Assembly (NCBI GenBank): GCA_014706295.1
Contig: JACSVZ010000011.1
Span: 9,104,163-9,168,162 of the forward strand
Direction: 5' to 3'
DNA: 64,000 bases
Source of the DNA: Lycocorax pyrrhopterus obiensis
Lineage: Eukaryota; Chordata; Aves; Passeriformes; Paradisaeidae
The notes under the pieces are model-generated. The model did no database searches. It had not been told where the DNA came from and worked only from the letters and a program-made list of their open reading frames with translations. Positions 25,031-38,100 of the stretch are shown piece by piece (position 1 is the first letter of the stretch; each line of letters starts with the position of its first letter). A program made the translations under genes and the position numbers.

Positions 25031-27019
25031 AATTTACCTCAATAGGAAGTAGATGTTACCTTATCTTCAAATAAGAAAATAGATTTTCTCTTTAGGTACT
25101 TCTATTGCTAAAATTATTTTTTGACACTAAAATTACTTGATTTTTTTTTCCCAGTTTTGCTCATGTGCTACTATTTCTGCTGAAAATTTTGATAGACATA
25201 ATTGTATTTCTCTATGTGCATTTGTGCCAATTAAGCTAAATAACTCAATTGTTCTTGCAATGAGTATGAACTCATTTGCCAGACCAAATTTTTTTCTTTC
25301 GAATGTTTTTGTATGTTTTTGTTTCTACAGAATACTTCCTGAGAAAAATAGTTCAGCTTTAGTTGTAACAGACTACTTCCAATCTATGTAAGACATGGTT
25401 GTGGTTGCTACTGCTGTTGTTTGCTTTTTTTTTTTGTGGCTGTAGTTCTAAAAATACCTAAAGAGATAAATTTATTACATTTTCCATATTGGAAAAATAC
25501 ATATCGTCCTTTTACCAGTTTAGTTTTCTGGCTTATCTTCATGTTTGTGCATTTTCCATCTCTCAGTGTACTGTTCCAACAAGTGATCAGCCTTATTTGA
25601 TTGACATGGAGTTGATATAAATTAGGAGATGCATTCCTATACATTACATTCTTCAGAAAAATTTACCCACATTATTGTCCATTTGCTGTCTATATTAAGT
25701 GCATTGACTTACAGTTGATATTTTCCTGACTTTAATACTGCTTTCTTCAACTATAATATAAATTGATGGAAAGGCATTTCTAATAGTCTGAAATATTTCT
25801 TGAAAACATGCAATAGAATACACTACCAGGTTAACATTATCTGCCATTGATATATTATTTTGTATTGTTTCCCCTTTATCTTCTGTTTCATATTAGAAGA
25901 AGTCATAAAAACTTGTATTGCAAAAAGCCAACAATTCAATCAGCTCTATTCCAGCAGTTAAAAAAACTTCAGTTTGCCAAAGCACGGAGCATATCCCAGC
26001 TGCTCTCTGGTAAGATGCGTTAAAGTGACCATACAGATTTCTCATTTGCATGGAGAAAGACAGACTTGGTGGTATTTGTACTTTATTCATTGATTGGAAG
26101 AAAGGAGCCAGCCAGAGCCACATCTTTCAACAGCTATAGAAGATTAAAAGTTATATTTTAAACGTGAGAATACAGCACCAGTTGAAAAAGTTTCCAGTCT
26201 TGCTAATTTTATCCTTTGGATTGCCCAAAAGTAGTAAAAATAAGAAAAAAAAACTTCCTATCTTGGTCTCCTTTCTAGACTTCCCAGCCCCCTTATTAGC
26301 CCTTCCTTCCTCCTCCTTTCCCATTTTATTGGGAATCATCCATAAGGCATCTAGAAGCTGTTGAAAGGAAAAAATTGAAACTGTGTGAGCTAACCAGCAG
26401 CTGCCCAGTGAAGCTGCATGCAGCCTGTACACAAAACTTCAATTAGTAGCTCTGCTGAGTTCAAAGGGATTATTTCTGGGAATAAATGTTCTGGTGCTCT
26501 AGCATGGACACAACCTGATCTAAATGGAGCAGTGAAAGGGGCTTTTCTCCTCCTCTCTCTTACCCTTTTTGGTAAAATCTCTTTGAACATTTACGTGCTA
26601 CCGGATTATTTCCCTACTTCTCACCAAAGCCTACTCACTTTTATAACAGTATGGTTTAGACCTCTATTATCCTATTAATCAGCCTTATAACATCTTAGCA
26701 CTTGTGCTATAATGACAGAAAATACTGAGAATTCAACATTTCAGAATGATAAGCAGTGTAAATCATACACTTCCAATGAAATTTATAGCTTGAAGTGTTC
26801 CACTGTTATAAGTCATATTGTTCTAAAGGGGGATTTCACAACGCATCTTCACTCCTCCTCCTTCCAAGGTAGTCTTTAAATTCAGGCACAACTCACACTT
26901 CAAGTTTGCTTTGCTCAGAAAGGCTCTAAATGCTCCCTGTAGCACAGCAGGAGGCTGCTTTAAGGCAGCTGAGATTGGTGGGTGGATAGAGAAGGCATGA
27001 GACCACAATTACACCCCGT
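25031..27019. other. Non-coding stretch, no gene seen
   Basis: AT-rich with an 11-T run at 25425-25435. Positions 26150-26700 contain overlapping frames of 66-93 codons on both strands, shaped by A- and C/T-rich runs, with no domain. No transposon or RNA gene is recognised. Confidence 0.55.
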
Positions 27020-27260
27020 TTCAATGATATGTCTGGAGCTGCAGTGACTCCAGACAAAGAAGGTGAAGTGTATGGAAGCTGATATCTCTTCAAGACAGAC
27101 CTAAAAATACCTGTCGGGGCTGCAGATTTAAAGCTATTACCAAGAGCAATTCAGACTTTTCATGCTGGGAGCCAAAGATGTGGCAGAATCATTTACAACA
27201 GGCTGTGTGGAGTATCTGGTTATGAGAGAAGTGAAGCACAAATGTTTCTGAAGTGCGCTG
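27020..27260. promoter_or_regulatory. Balanced-composition block with 9-bp hairpin
   Basis: Perfect inverted repeat arms TGTCTGGAG (27030-27038) and CTCCAGACA (27048-27056) flank a 9-base loop. The arms contain GTCTG/CAGAC, the SMAD-type half-site, in opposing orientation. Downstream are ATTTAAAGCTATT and AATCATTTACAAC. Either a regulatory element or a small structured RNA segment could explain it, and neither is proven. Confidence 0.3.
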
Positions 27261-30200
27261 GAGGGAATTCATCAGCACCATGAGAAGATCTGAAAGCCTG
27301 GAATGGGATTCAGAAGCAGGCAGGATCTGACCCATTCAGGATATCCAACATGTGAACTCAAAGTAGCTAAACTCTGCCAATTTCATGAGCTAGGAAAAGT
27401 CTCTTATACCCACATACCAGCCTCCTGGGAGGAGAAAAAGTATCTTCATGTCCTACTCACCATGAAAGAATTTGCTTTTATGCCCTGGGAGTTATTTGGA
27501 CACTTCTGAAACTAAGCATCATGGAGATTAGCTCAACACATCAAGACAAACAGCAACTTTATTAGATGCACATCACTCATTCTGATTTTGGCTAAAGCAC
27601 AAAATTAATCTGGTGCATAGAATGACTGAGTCGAAGTGCCGATCTAAACAACTACTGAGTGTCTGAAACTGCTTCCTACTCCCATGTTTTTCTAGTAGAA
27701 ATGTCAAACACAAGACCTTGCAAAAAACAAGTGAGAAAGATTTCTTGAGAAATCACCTTTGGCTAAGCCCAAACTAAAAACTCAGTCGTCTCCTTAAATT
27801 GAGAGGGACTCTAATTTCTACTAGGAAAAAGGAGTAAACCAGTGTTTGTTGATCCACCAGGGCATAAGACTGAGGTCTCAGTCCTGGAAATAGAAACGAA
27901 ATCCTATTTGACTTCCCTATTTTTATTCTTGATCAAAATATGAAACATGTTAAAGCCCAGAAATAACACCTCAGAACATAGGATATTATTATGTAAACAT
28001 GATAGGCACAGTGGAACATATGGACGTGTCATGTAACAGACATGAGTTTATCAGCTTACCCCTGGAAAGACATAAGTGTAGTATTGATCTGAGCACCATT
28101 TGAACTACCCTGACATTTAGAGATAATTCTGTGTAATTCCTACATCATCATAAAAATCTTTTCAATTTTCTCTTCGCATTGAGGCTCAATATAGATTTAA
28201 CTATTCAACAAAAAGTATCCATGTCTCCCAGATGTTGCCTGTATTTTCTGAAGCGCGTGTCACTCTTCTGTGAGCTATCTTAGAACGAAACCATGCAGGA
28301 ACTCAGAGACTAATACACACGGTGAGATGCATTTCACACAAATATCTGTCTCTCAACACATTTCTACACCAACCAAATGTCTCTGGAGGCCAATAAAATT
28401 ATCTCCGAGTCCACAGCTCATGTGGACACAACTTGCTTTTGCAGTTATTTAATTTGAAGTTACTTTCTTCTGGCAAATCCTCACACCAAACTTCCTCTCT
28501 TCCTGCATTACTAACACCTGCTCTACCAGAGCACCTGTTGGGTTTCAAAACCCGAGCTGTTCAATAAGCTTCACAACCTTCTTACGTGAGGCAAGCACCA
28601 ATTTATTATCTCCCTCTGAAGAGGAAGAAAATGTTTACACCATGGAAAAGCTGGATGCAAAGCTTTTCTTTGAAGTCTGTAGCACAGACCTGTGACTTAG
28701 GTATTTGTGGTTTGAAAAATTTGTACTTAAGTATTTTTACCATCTGTTTATTTACACTGGAAGCTTTTCAGTGCTCATTAGGAGCATATCACTCATCGCA
28801 CGCTCTCATTTGCTCTGAAAATTAGGTGCTTTTTATTTATTTATAAAAGCTTTATTGCTGAGCTGCTTCCACTGTTTTCTCCTAATTTGCACGTTCTCCT
28901 AATCTCTACATGAAGAATTATGAGTTTGAAATGTTTCATTTTTTATTCAGTGATCTGGAATGCACACAAATACTGCACTCATTGAAGCAAATGAGGAAGT
29001 TTCTCATTTCAGTAATAGAATATCACTTGGATATATTTTTAGCAATAATGTTTTCACAACCTGGTTGCACCTCTATTATGAAGATTTCTGTAAACAACTT
29101 CACCTATCCTCACGCTCTCCAATTTTACTTTTCAGAAGATATATCAAAGATTTTGTGTTAGATGAATTATGGGGAATATGAAATTATGGAATAACTGGTT
29201 AAATTGAAATAAGCACTTTTTTCATTACCCTCAGTGAAGGTAGGATTTCTTGACGGCAAGAAAAAAACTGCTGAAATCTTATAACCCTGAATAATCTGAC
29301 CCTAATTATGGGAATGCAGTGACTCTGCTGAAGTCAGGTTTGTACAGTGAAATTTCCACTGGCCCCGAAAGATAGTGAGAGTAGAAACTTAATTCTCTGT
29401 AAATCCTTTTATTAGCAGCAAGAAGAACATTAAGAAATAGTCAGAATTAAGACAGATACAGACACCAGAAAAATACAAGTACAGATGTTGATGTCAGCTT
29501 TGACAGCTACACTGCTGACTGGCATATGCATGTTGACAGCTGAAGATGAAGGGCTAAAGTAGGAGGAGAAAAATATTCCAATTCAATTTAATTGATGCAA
29601 ATGACTACGACATAAGTAAACTATAACATGAGCCATGAAACAGGAACACCAGATGCATGCAAATTTAAGTACTTTGTGAATTTTTATATTAAATGTATAC
29701 CAGCAAGTGATCAAAGTCATCCACTCTAAACGTAGGTATATTTTAAAAATCATTCTAAGGAAAAATACTGCATTTACCACGAGGAAAATGAAAGAACTAA
29801 GACAGTTCATACACTGAAACAGTTAATTACATAGTGGATCATTTCAGTAAATGCTGATAGACCAAAAACTCTGTAGCCTAGATATTAACTGGGAAATACA
29901 CTCAAAGATAGCTATTTTGCTATACTTTAGGGAGCAACATACATTTCCTAGATTTTTCCCTTTGCTCCCCATTATCCTGTGTTCATAAAATATCCCCAAT
30001 TCAATATTTTACGAAGAGAAATGCAAAAGACAGATTTCTGTTTCCTATGAACATTAGTTTCTCTTAATTTGGTTTGTGGTGCTTGATGCACCTTCTGGCT
30101 AAGGCAAGTGCTTGGAGATCTTGCAGAACTTTGGCAAAAATACTAAAGTTTCTGGAACGTTTTTCTGAAATCACTGCCAAACTTGTTCAACAGTTCCCAT

Positions 30201-30889
30201 ATTTGTGACTATAAATGAGTATTTAATTTCAAAATGGATCTACATTGAAGCCTATTCAAAATAACTTATTTGTACATTGTGAATATCAAAGTAAATAAAG
30301 ATCAAGCTTTCCAAAACATGAGTTCTATTCTACCTTCAATTCAAACTACAATTTCAAATAAATAAATTTTGAATTCTTTTAGCTGCAGCTGCCCCACTTG
30401 ACACTTAAAAAAAAATCCAGAAAAATGTTTAGGATTTGTGTCAATTTTTTTTACCATCCAGGTTGAAAAAAGTTTCTTCTCCAACAAAGTAAACAAAAAA
30501 ACCAAAATAAAAATGTCTTCTTTAGAGCATTTTAACTGCTTATAAAAAATAAAGGCTTCTGCAGGTTGGAGATACAGGGATAGATACATGAAGAGAGGGA
30601 GGGAGGCAGATTCAACATTTTGATGTTTCAATATGTCTTTTTTATTTGAATATGTTCACCAAATTTAACCTAAATACATTGCTACCTTTAGGTGCCAAGA
30701 ATCAAAGCACTCAGTGAATTGGTATTTATCAGGAAAAAAAATACAAAGAGAAGTCATCCAACTATCTACTGTAACTTAAAGTATCCAGAGAATAAAGCCC
30801 ATTGGACTGTGTGTTTTAAAGATTCATCATGGAAGAGCAAAAATAACAATTGAAATAAACTACATTTCTTTTTTTTCCCCTCATCCACA
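27261..30889. other. Non-coding stretch, no gene seen
   Basis: Frames stay under 100 codons and none is recognised. Near 29285-29360 the phrase ATGCAGTGACTCTGCTGAAGTCAGG (read in pieces) resembles ancient dispersed-repeat text seen in sauropsids, but the family cannot be named. No RNA gene or microsatellite of note. Confidence 0.55.
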
Positions 30890-31470
30890 GAATCACCTTC
30901 AAACTAACTGTTCTGGAGCTGAAACGCTACCTGCTCACACCTGCGTGGAGAGAAAGCACCTGAAACACACAGTTCACAGCACAAGCTTTACTTGTGTCCC
31001 TGGGCTGCTCCAACACAGGGAGTGCCCATGAAATGTGGACAGAGACAGGGCCACTGCTGCTGTCCACCCTTAGGTCCCTTCCCCTCAGGATCCTGCAGCT
31101 GAAGCTGGCTGGGTGCTCCCTGCCCACTCTTTCCAAAGTTCCCTCCCAAGGCAAGCTTGGACCATGCACACTGTCCATGCAAATACAGGGAGGAGAGTTC
31201 TGAGTCAAGCTGGAGCTGACTCCAACCAGGGGACAGTTTGCCTAGACCACAGTCCACACTCGAGAACTTCATGATAAAGTAAATTTCCAGCCAGACTGGA
31301 CAGTCCCAACTGGCCATGAGATCTCTACTTCGAGGTGGAGACAAGTGACCCCAAGCCTTGAAAACACTGCTGGAACAACTCTCCTGCATTCTGCTCTGTA
31401 TTTCTCCATTGATCATCAGAGGACTCTGAGCTGCAAGCTGTTTATGCAAAGAGCTGGACCCCACTTAAAT
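30890..31470. other. GC-richer block behind a strong acceptor-like tract
   Basis: A T/C-rich run ending TCATCCACAG at about 30891 is a textbook plus-strand 3' splice acceptor. Immediately after it begins about 570 bp of GC-richer sequence. The longest frame is minus-strand (158 codons, 30988-31464), rich in Ser/Gly/Gln with no domain I recognise. Alternatives are a terminal exon of a non-coding RNA, a solo LTR remnant, or chance. I could not define LTR ends or a target-site duplication. Confidence 0.3.
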
Positions 31471-34129
31471 CAGAATCCAATACCCCAAAATCAGTGAACA
31501 GGGAAACTAAGGAACATTATTATTTAAATTTTTAAAATACTGGACACACACACGATCACACAAAAGGTCAATCAGGCAAGTAAATACCATGAGTCAGTGG
31601 GAAGTCTATTTCACGGGTGCTCCTATTTTGAAGGCTGAGTATTCATGAATGAAATATATTATTTCAGTCCTCAAATCTGTGTACAATTTACTATGAAATG
31701 TTGATTCATAATTCTTCCCAAGCTTTTAATGCAGGAATTATATGTATATTTGAAGATAACGATACAGGCCACTTCATAAACACTGTCTTTGATGCAAAAG
31801 ATCAGACAACTCTTACTGGCTTTTATTAGTGGAGGAGGAAAGTGAGGTTTGGCGTCAGCAGACAGACTATTGTATGCACAATATCTGTGACTTAAATTTA
31901 CTCCAAGTTGGCTCCTTTGTAAATTCCCCAGGCTCTATGAAATCTAGAATTGGGGCTGATAAAAACACTGAAAAATAAAAAGGCATCCAAAAAAGCATTT
32001 TATAAATGCAGCATATTTTATAAAAAGCAATTTCAAATCTGCTCCAGGTAGACACATAAAATCTTATGAATAAGTTCAAAGCATGGTTAGAAAACTTTTA
32101 TGCACTCCCTTAAAATAAAAAAGAATGCATATGCATGTTTGGAGAATCTTTGATATAGGTATGTGTGTGCACACAACAGAGTCTGAATTAAATCATTTCC
32201 TTGGTATGAATATGTAAACATCAGTTTTTGCTAAATAAATAACTTTTATTTTTGCTCTGACAAACAGATGCTGCAGCAACAGACACCCTTATTCTCCACT
32301 TGATTCCTGGTGCTGTTCATTTTCTGGCAAGTTCCATATGTCATAAGCCAACATAGGACACTGCCCAAGCAGAAACCTTGACGGACCCACTCTGTCCCAA
32401 GGGACCAAAGTGCCCGGGGCAGGGGTGTAGGAAGCCAGGGGAAAGGCTATGTTTGTGGGAGATCTGATTCACTGGGCCTCCCAGAAAATAGCTGCTCATG
32501 AGATCCTCATATATTAAATGTAAAGGTGAGTTCTTGTAGTGAAATCTCAAAGAAGCAGCTGTGAAATTGTTGCTGTTGTCTCTTCTCCTCGATAGTGAAA
32601 CCCCTACAACTCTGGAGGCACACAAGGATTAATCACGAGCTGTTGGTAACAACCAGTGTATTTTTTATATATCTTTAACTATTCCAGTACTACTTATGAC
32701 ATCTAAATAGACTAGCATTAGTTGACGAAAAAGTACTTCCTTTCATCCTGCTCACCATCTATCAAGAACAGAGACCCCTTTTGCAAGCCTGCTAAATTCC
32801 TTGTTTAATGTGAGGGAGGGTAAGGAGGTGTTAACATGCTAACTCACCCTTTCAGATTCAGATTTTGTGTATTCCAATAGATTATTATTTTTTTTATCTC
32901 TGTTACTGCAAACCTGTATACTATTGGTTTAATGCACATAGTATCTACAGAACAGTATTTTCAGCACCCATTTAAGGTATGCTGCCATTAAAATATGGAA
33001 TTAACATCAGGATACCATGATTCAGCCACATGACAGTGAAAGCAGAATGTGAGGCAAGGGCTCTTCTCCTAAATCCTAGCCTTGAAACCCACATAGGAGA
33101 GCCAGGCAGTGGCTAAAGGAATCAGTTACCAGGAGCTCATCTAAATGAGTGTCATTCTGATACCCACTGCTCCATTACCAGCTCCAAGGGAAGTACTGGG
33201 ATTTTCCCTGTAAAACCCACGGACATAGAAATGAATATCATGTAGAAAAAAGGCAAAGTTCACAAAGAATCATCTTTAGAATGAATTACAGGCTTATTAC
33301 AAGGTATAACAGAAAGAGCCCAGCCTTAGATAAATAGACATTTCAACTGTTCCGTGAAAAATATTTGAACACTTAATAGGAGAGGAATTTTTGTTAAGAT
33401 ACCTGACTAAAAAGGAGGAAAACTACATTCTCCTCTATGGTTTGTCCTAGAGCTCATAACCAATGGTCGATAAATCTGTGATTTAAGCCATAAATTCATG
33501 AGTTTTTCTAGCAAGAAGCAGTGGCTTAAGCACTTTTTACTACTCAATTCAGTGCTTCTGTTACAGCTGTTTCTGATATTCACCTGGCAAACTGGATTTG
33601 GATTAAAAATAATGAGGCAAAGATGAACATTTGAAAGACACCTTTGTTTCAAGTACCATGTTCGATAAAATATCCACCTTTGAGCATGGTATTAACCCAA
33701 ATCTTTTTATTACTCTGGGTTTCATCTACCTACATAAAGCCTAGGACAGGATGCGAGGGACTCTAGGAACCAAGAGTGACTCAAAAATACACATTTGGAA
33801 AGGCATAAAGTAATATTCTGAGTAAAATAATCCCTGACAGTAACATACAGAGCATTTAAAGAGACAGATGAGCAGATAAAATGAGGTGTTATGGGCCAAT
33901 GTAATTTCATCAATCACAATTGGAACACGGCACCCTTTGGAACAGCGTTGGCACGTGGGAGCCTCTTGGAACAGCAGCAAAGGGGAAGAGGAGGAATCAT
34001 CCATCAGTGCTTCTGACCTCCAGAGAAAAGCAAAAATATCAGAGGCTGTGAAGTAGCTGTTTAGCCACTTTATTTACCCACTTCATTTAGTAAATGTATT
34101 AAATTAAACTGCAGATGTTCTGCTGTCAG
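31471..34129. other. Non-coding stretch, no gene seen
   Basis: AT-rich with frames under 95 codons and none recognised. A GGGAGGGTAAGGAGG purine run lies near 32814. Confidence 0.6.
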
Positions 34130-34400
34130 CACAGCAGGGCAGAGGCAGAGTATTAGCAGGCTCTTTCCTGATAGGAACATTTTATGTACTGTAAATAAAC
34201 AAACACCATTTTGTTAATTAGTAAATGAATTATTTTTCAAAAACGCTCCACTAGGCTCTTTGTAGCCCAAGCTACTGTAGTTCCTATTTTTAACAGAGAC
34301 CTTGCAATCAAAGAGGTAAAATGTTCAAGCTCTTGGAAATTGTAGCTCTTGGACAACTAATTCTCACTATTCCAACCACGTTTTAAGCTAAATATTTTAT
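34130..34400. promoter_or_regulatory. Enhancer-like block with forkhead words
   Basis: GTAAATAAACAAACACC at 34191-34207 contains overlapping forkhead-type sites (TGTTTATTTAC on the minus strand). TTGTTAATTAGTAAATG follows within 10 bp, giving a homeodomain word. Further along are CAATCAAAGAGG (TCF-like) and TTTTAAGCTAAATATTTTA. Inferred from motif content only. Confidence 0.3.
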
Positions 34401-35742
34401 CTGTACTCCTAATATAAAAATCACAGTAACTAGACTGAGAAGGAAACCAGTCTGAAAGGAAAACAACTTAAGAAAAATATCAGCAATATCATGTTCATAT
34501 AATTAATTTCATTTTTTAAAATACTTTGGATATTAATGATCAGAGGGAGATTTCCAGAATATCAAGTGGGAATAATATACAGAAAGAAAAAAATAATACC
34601 TAATAAATTTAAACACAAAGACTCATATCAGCCATCCACGTACTCTTATAAGAAATCACAATGAAAGACTTATGGAAAGAAAATCTATTTATAGTTGAGG
34701 GAAACAACACACAGAAAATCAACCCCAAAGTCAACCTTATGTCTGATAGTTACATATCATTGCATCATTGTGCTCATTTGTTCCAACTTGCTGGCTCAGT
34801 AAAGTTTTTAATAGACAGATGGCTAATTTTATAATTTCAACCCAATTTCTTACTGGACCAACTCCAAAGATCCAGTGTTAGTGTAATGCCGTGGATAAAG
34901 GTCAACAGAATAAGAGGAGAACATATGCTAATGTCAGCACTTCACGTAGTCTTCTTTAACAGAATATACAGTGCTAAGCTGAGGGATTTGCACTGGCTCA
35001 ACACTAACACCATATGGGTGGCCTGTTGAAAAGTAATGATGGCCTAAGCATAGAATCTTAATCAGGTACTGATGGCCAATGAATCAAATAGCACCACACA
35101 AGTAATCACTAAGTGATTAAAAAAAATTACAGAAGATATATTGCTGAAATTACTCTGCTAACTAGAGAAGTGATTTGGTCTTAGCTAAAGCCTGTCACAT
35201 CATTACCTCTTAATCTTAACCCCAATCTTTTTTATCCTCATACAAATCTTTCACAAATAAAAGGAACTCAATTTTTGTTTGTTATGAACATTCATGTGCA
35301 TAAGGAAAATGTAATTGCAATTTGATAACTCTACATTATTGATTTTAAGAATTTAAGAATGGTGAACATCAAGGGCTGTATTCCTCTCTGTTAAGTGTCA
35401 GTAAGTAATAAGAAAACTTCTTGCAAATTTCATAGACAAGCCTTTATTTATTTTCAAAAAAATTTGTTTGAATGGATGGAATTACTTGGTTTTATTAGAT
35501 AAGCAAGGCTTGGCTCTGTAGTCTATGCCTAATAATTGTACCACACATTACTGCTGCTCACCACACATGGCAGGTTGCCCCACTTCACAGAGATCTGTGC
35601 TATGTGGAGGTAGGAGGGTATCTGTATAACCTTCACTTTCCTTAGGAAAAAATATGCTGCCTGCTTAAGATAGCCTTGAATATAACTGGAACTTATCAGA
35701 GGGAGGGCCATAAGTTGGATGGTTAAATAGATTCCATTTCCC

Positions 35743-35780
35743 AAATAAATAAATCAATCAATAAATAAATAAATAAATAA
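35743..35780. repeat. (AAAT)n microsatellite
   Basis: Thirty-eight bases of AAAT units are interrupted by two AATC units in the middle. It is a typical interrupted tetranucleotide microsatellite and likely length-polymorphic. Confidence 0.95.
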
Positions 35781-36315
35781 TCTGTTAGTTGAAGAGTTGC
35801 AGACAGTTTCCTCAAAGGAGGGGTTACAGAAATTTCTGAGAATTGTAGCATTATACCTATAAACCCAGTTGCAAAGATGAGTTCACTTTTTCACCCCACC
35901 TTCAATTCCACAATGTGTCTCACAGGGAGCAGTTTTCTGCCCCAGCTAAAGCAATCTGTGTAATCTGATCTCAGAAGTGGCAGTCTCTTCCCTTCCCATC
36001 TTGTCAGATAGGCATTTTCATTTTTTTCCTTCTCCATTTGGTTCAGCAGAATACAGAAAATTTTCTATTGCTGATAGGAAAAATACAATAGCCTAAAATC
36101 AGATCAGCAAAAAGACAGGTTTACCCCTGAATTAAACGGAGGGTAGGAGGAAAGGGGTCTGTAGAACTGCCTCCTTCACTCTCACATTAGCATAGATGTT
36201 TTGTGAAGAAAGACACTGAAACTTATCTGCTTAAATCTGCAGAGAGATGAGATGATTTCAGTTTTGAGCACACAGACGTTTGGTTTGTGTACAGTTGATT
36301 TGCATGCATTTAACT

Positions 36316-36340
36316 GGGGGAATGGGGGGCTGGGGACAGG
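36316..36340 (+). other. G-run cluster (weak quadruplex candidate)
   Basis: Three G-runs of 5, 6 and 4 lie within 20 bp, then GG after a short gap. Only three runs reach three or more Gs, so a full three-tetrad quadruplex is not guaranteed. A two-tetrad or bulged form is possible. Confidence 0.35.
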
Positions 36341-37429
36341 ACGGACAGAAAAGAACTCAGACAAGAATGCTTTTCCTTCAAAAACTGCTGTAATCTTTTA
36401 AAAATAAGCAGTTGCACTTGAAAGAAATAGTTTCAAATAATTGGCCTTGATACTCTTAGTTCTGAAGTAGTGGGTACAATGCTAACTGATATGAACACAA
36501 AATATTTTTGTAAATAGAGGTTTTGCATTAAAGTTTTCACCTTCTTTTCATGGGACAGTTTACACTAAGAAACACTTCACCATGCAGATGGGCTACCCTC
36601 ACAAAAGGAGAAAAGAGATTTTAGAAGTGTTTCAAATCCTCTTTTATGAAAACTTGATAAATTCTAAACCCAAGTAGTCTCTGCAAGGAACTTTGTTCCC
36701 TAAATTTCACTTCCTGAAAATGACTACCAACCCTTTCAGGCATGCCCACAGGAATTTATTCAAAACAAAACGAGTAAGTGGAACAAAGCCTAAGATTCTA
36801 TCTATAGAAACCAGCCTTCAATAATGCCAGGAAAATACCCTCAGAACTCAACTTTTGTAAATAAATGCTTCTATCACACTACTTTGAAAAGTTTGTTTAA
36901 GTATCCATAAAGTATTGCATTTTATTTTTACCCAATAAGTACTGAAAGCAGATTCCCTTATAGTGGGAAAGCTCTCTGATTTATATTTAAAATTAATCTG
37001 GGAAAATGAGAGACTCATACTCTAGAGCAGAACTTTGCATAAAGCTTAGAATCAATACAAATAGAAAACTGTTTTCAAGAGATAAAAGTGATTTACAACA
37101 GAAAAATCTGAAGGTAACTCAAAGATTATTTGAAACTAGTCAAGGAATGAAATCCTTATAAGCTTTTTAATATTCAAACCTGAATAACTATAGCTTTTAT
37201 TTTTGCTGCTAATATGAAATGTTCTCACTAAATTTAAATATTGTGAAAAAACATTCAGACTAAAAACAAAACACAGCTTAAAGAAATGTCAGACATGTAC
37301 AAAATTACCGTGAAAGAGGAAAAAGAAGAAAGAAAACCCCCCAGAAATTAGGCCAGTTTTTAGGCTACAAGCCAACTGTTTGCTCTACTTTGCTTTATTT
37401 ATTAGTTCTTAAGGTATTTAAAACTTCAG

Positions 37430-38100
37430 CATTAAAACTGGAGAATGATTTGCAAATGAATGCGGTTGCAGTTGTGAAAATATAACTCACAGCTGAATGT
37501 GGGTTATTCAGACAAATGGCTGCTTTGTTAGAGGAGGGGAAGTGAAGTTCTGTGTTAATTTATTACAAACTGCAGCATTTCAACCCTGATGTCCAGGCAA
37601 CAATGTTTTTTATTTCAAGTAATTTATAAGTACTTCCCATAGCACTTAACAGTGATGTCTTTGGCTGTTTCACCATGGTACTAGAGTGTATATGTATTTA
37701 CTGTGGGAATTTGTTTTTAATAAAACTGTTGTAAGGCATTTTTATTCCTTCTCTTTGTTACATTAGAAACCTTCTCTGCATAAGTAATGTATTTTTTCCA
37801 ACTTGAAAGGCAGCAGATTATGGCCAGCACTGTTTTTGGTTGTGTAAAATAATGACAGGCTAAGTGATTTCTCAGCCAAAGCAAGTTATTTCACTTGTCA
37901 TGATTTAAAATTTTCTTTCCCCCCCTACTTTAATACTGGTGATGGTGCATGACTTCTTTAAGGTCCCTGTGTTGGTGTAATCATGTCAATGCCCAGATAA
38001 GATCAGGTCAGTATAAAAATAAGAAACCAGAAAAAGAAATGCAGTGTCTGACTTATCAAAAGTAACTGTGGCTTCTTTGAAGACGTGGTGACAAACCTCC
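37430..38100. promoter_or_regulatory. Long enhancer-like block with palindromic octamer
   Basis: ATTTGCAAAT at 37448-37457 is a perfect palindromic POU octamer. The block continues with GTTAATTTATTAC, CAGGCAACAATG (SOX-type), AATGACAGGCTAAG (TALE-type) and GGTGTAATCATGTCAATG. Simple repeats are almost absent across about 650 bp, unlike the surrounding sequence. This is a good candidate for a conserved developmental enhancer, but alignment evidence is lacking. Confidence 0.4.

Larger units (their letters stand above)
34401..37429. other. Non-coding stretch, no gene seen
   Basis: AT-rich with frames of at most 71 codons. It contains the AAAT microsatellite at 35743-35780 and a G-rich run at 36316-36340, listed separately. 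Nothing else was recognised. Confidence 0.6.

Noticed and set aside
27272..27290. TCAGCACCATGAGAAGATC, left half of a REST/NRSE site
   Set aside because: The left half matches, but the right half departs from the consensus at most positions.
30988..31464. 158-codon minus-strand frame, longest in the window
   Set aside because: Ser/Gly/Gln-rich without any recognisable motif, with overlapping frames on the other strand. Length is explained by the local rise in GC, which lowers stop frequency.
35743..35780. Repeat spacing reminiscent of an array
   Set aside because: It is a plain AAAT microsatellite. There are no CRISPR-type repeats or spacers anywhere in this eukaryotic sequence.
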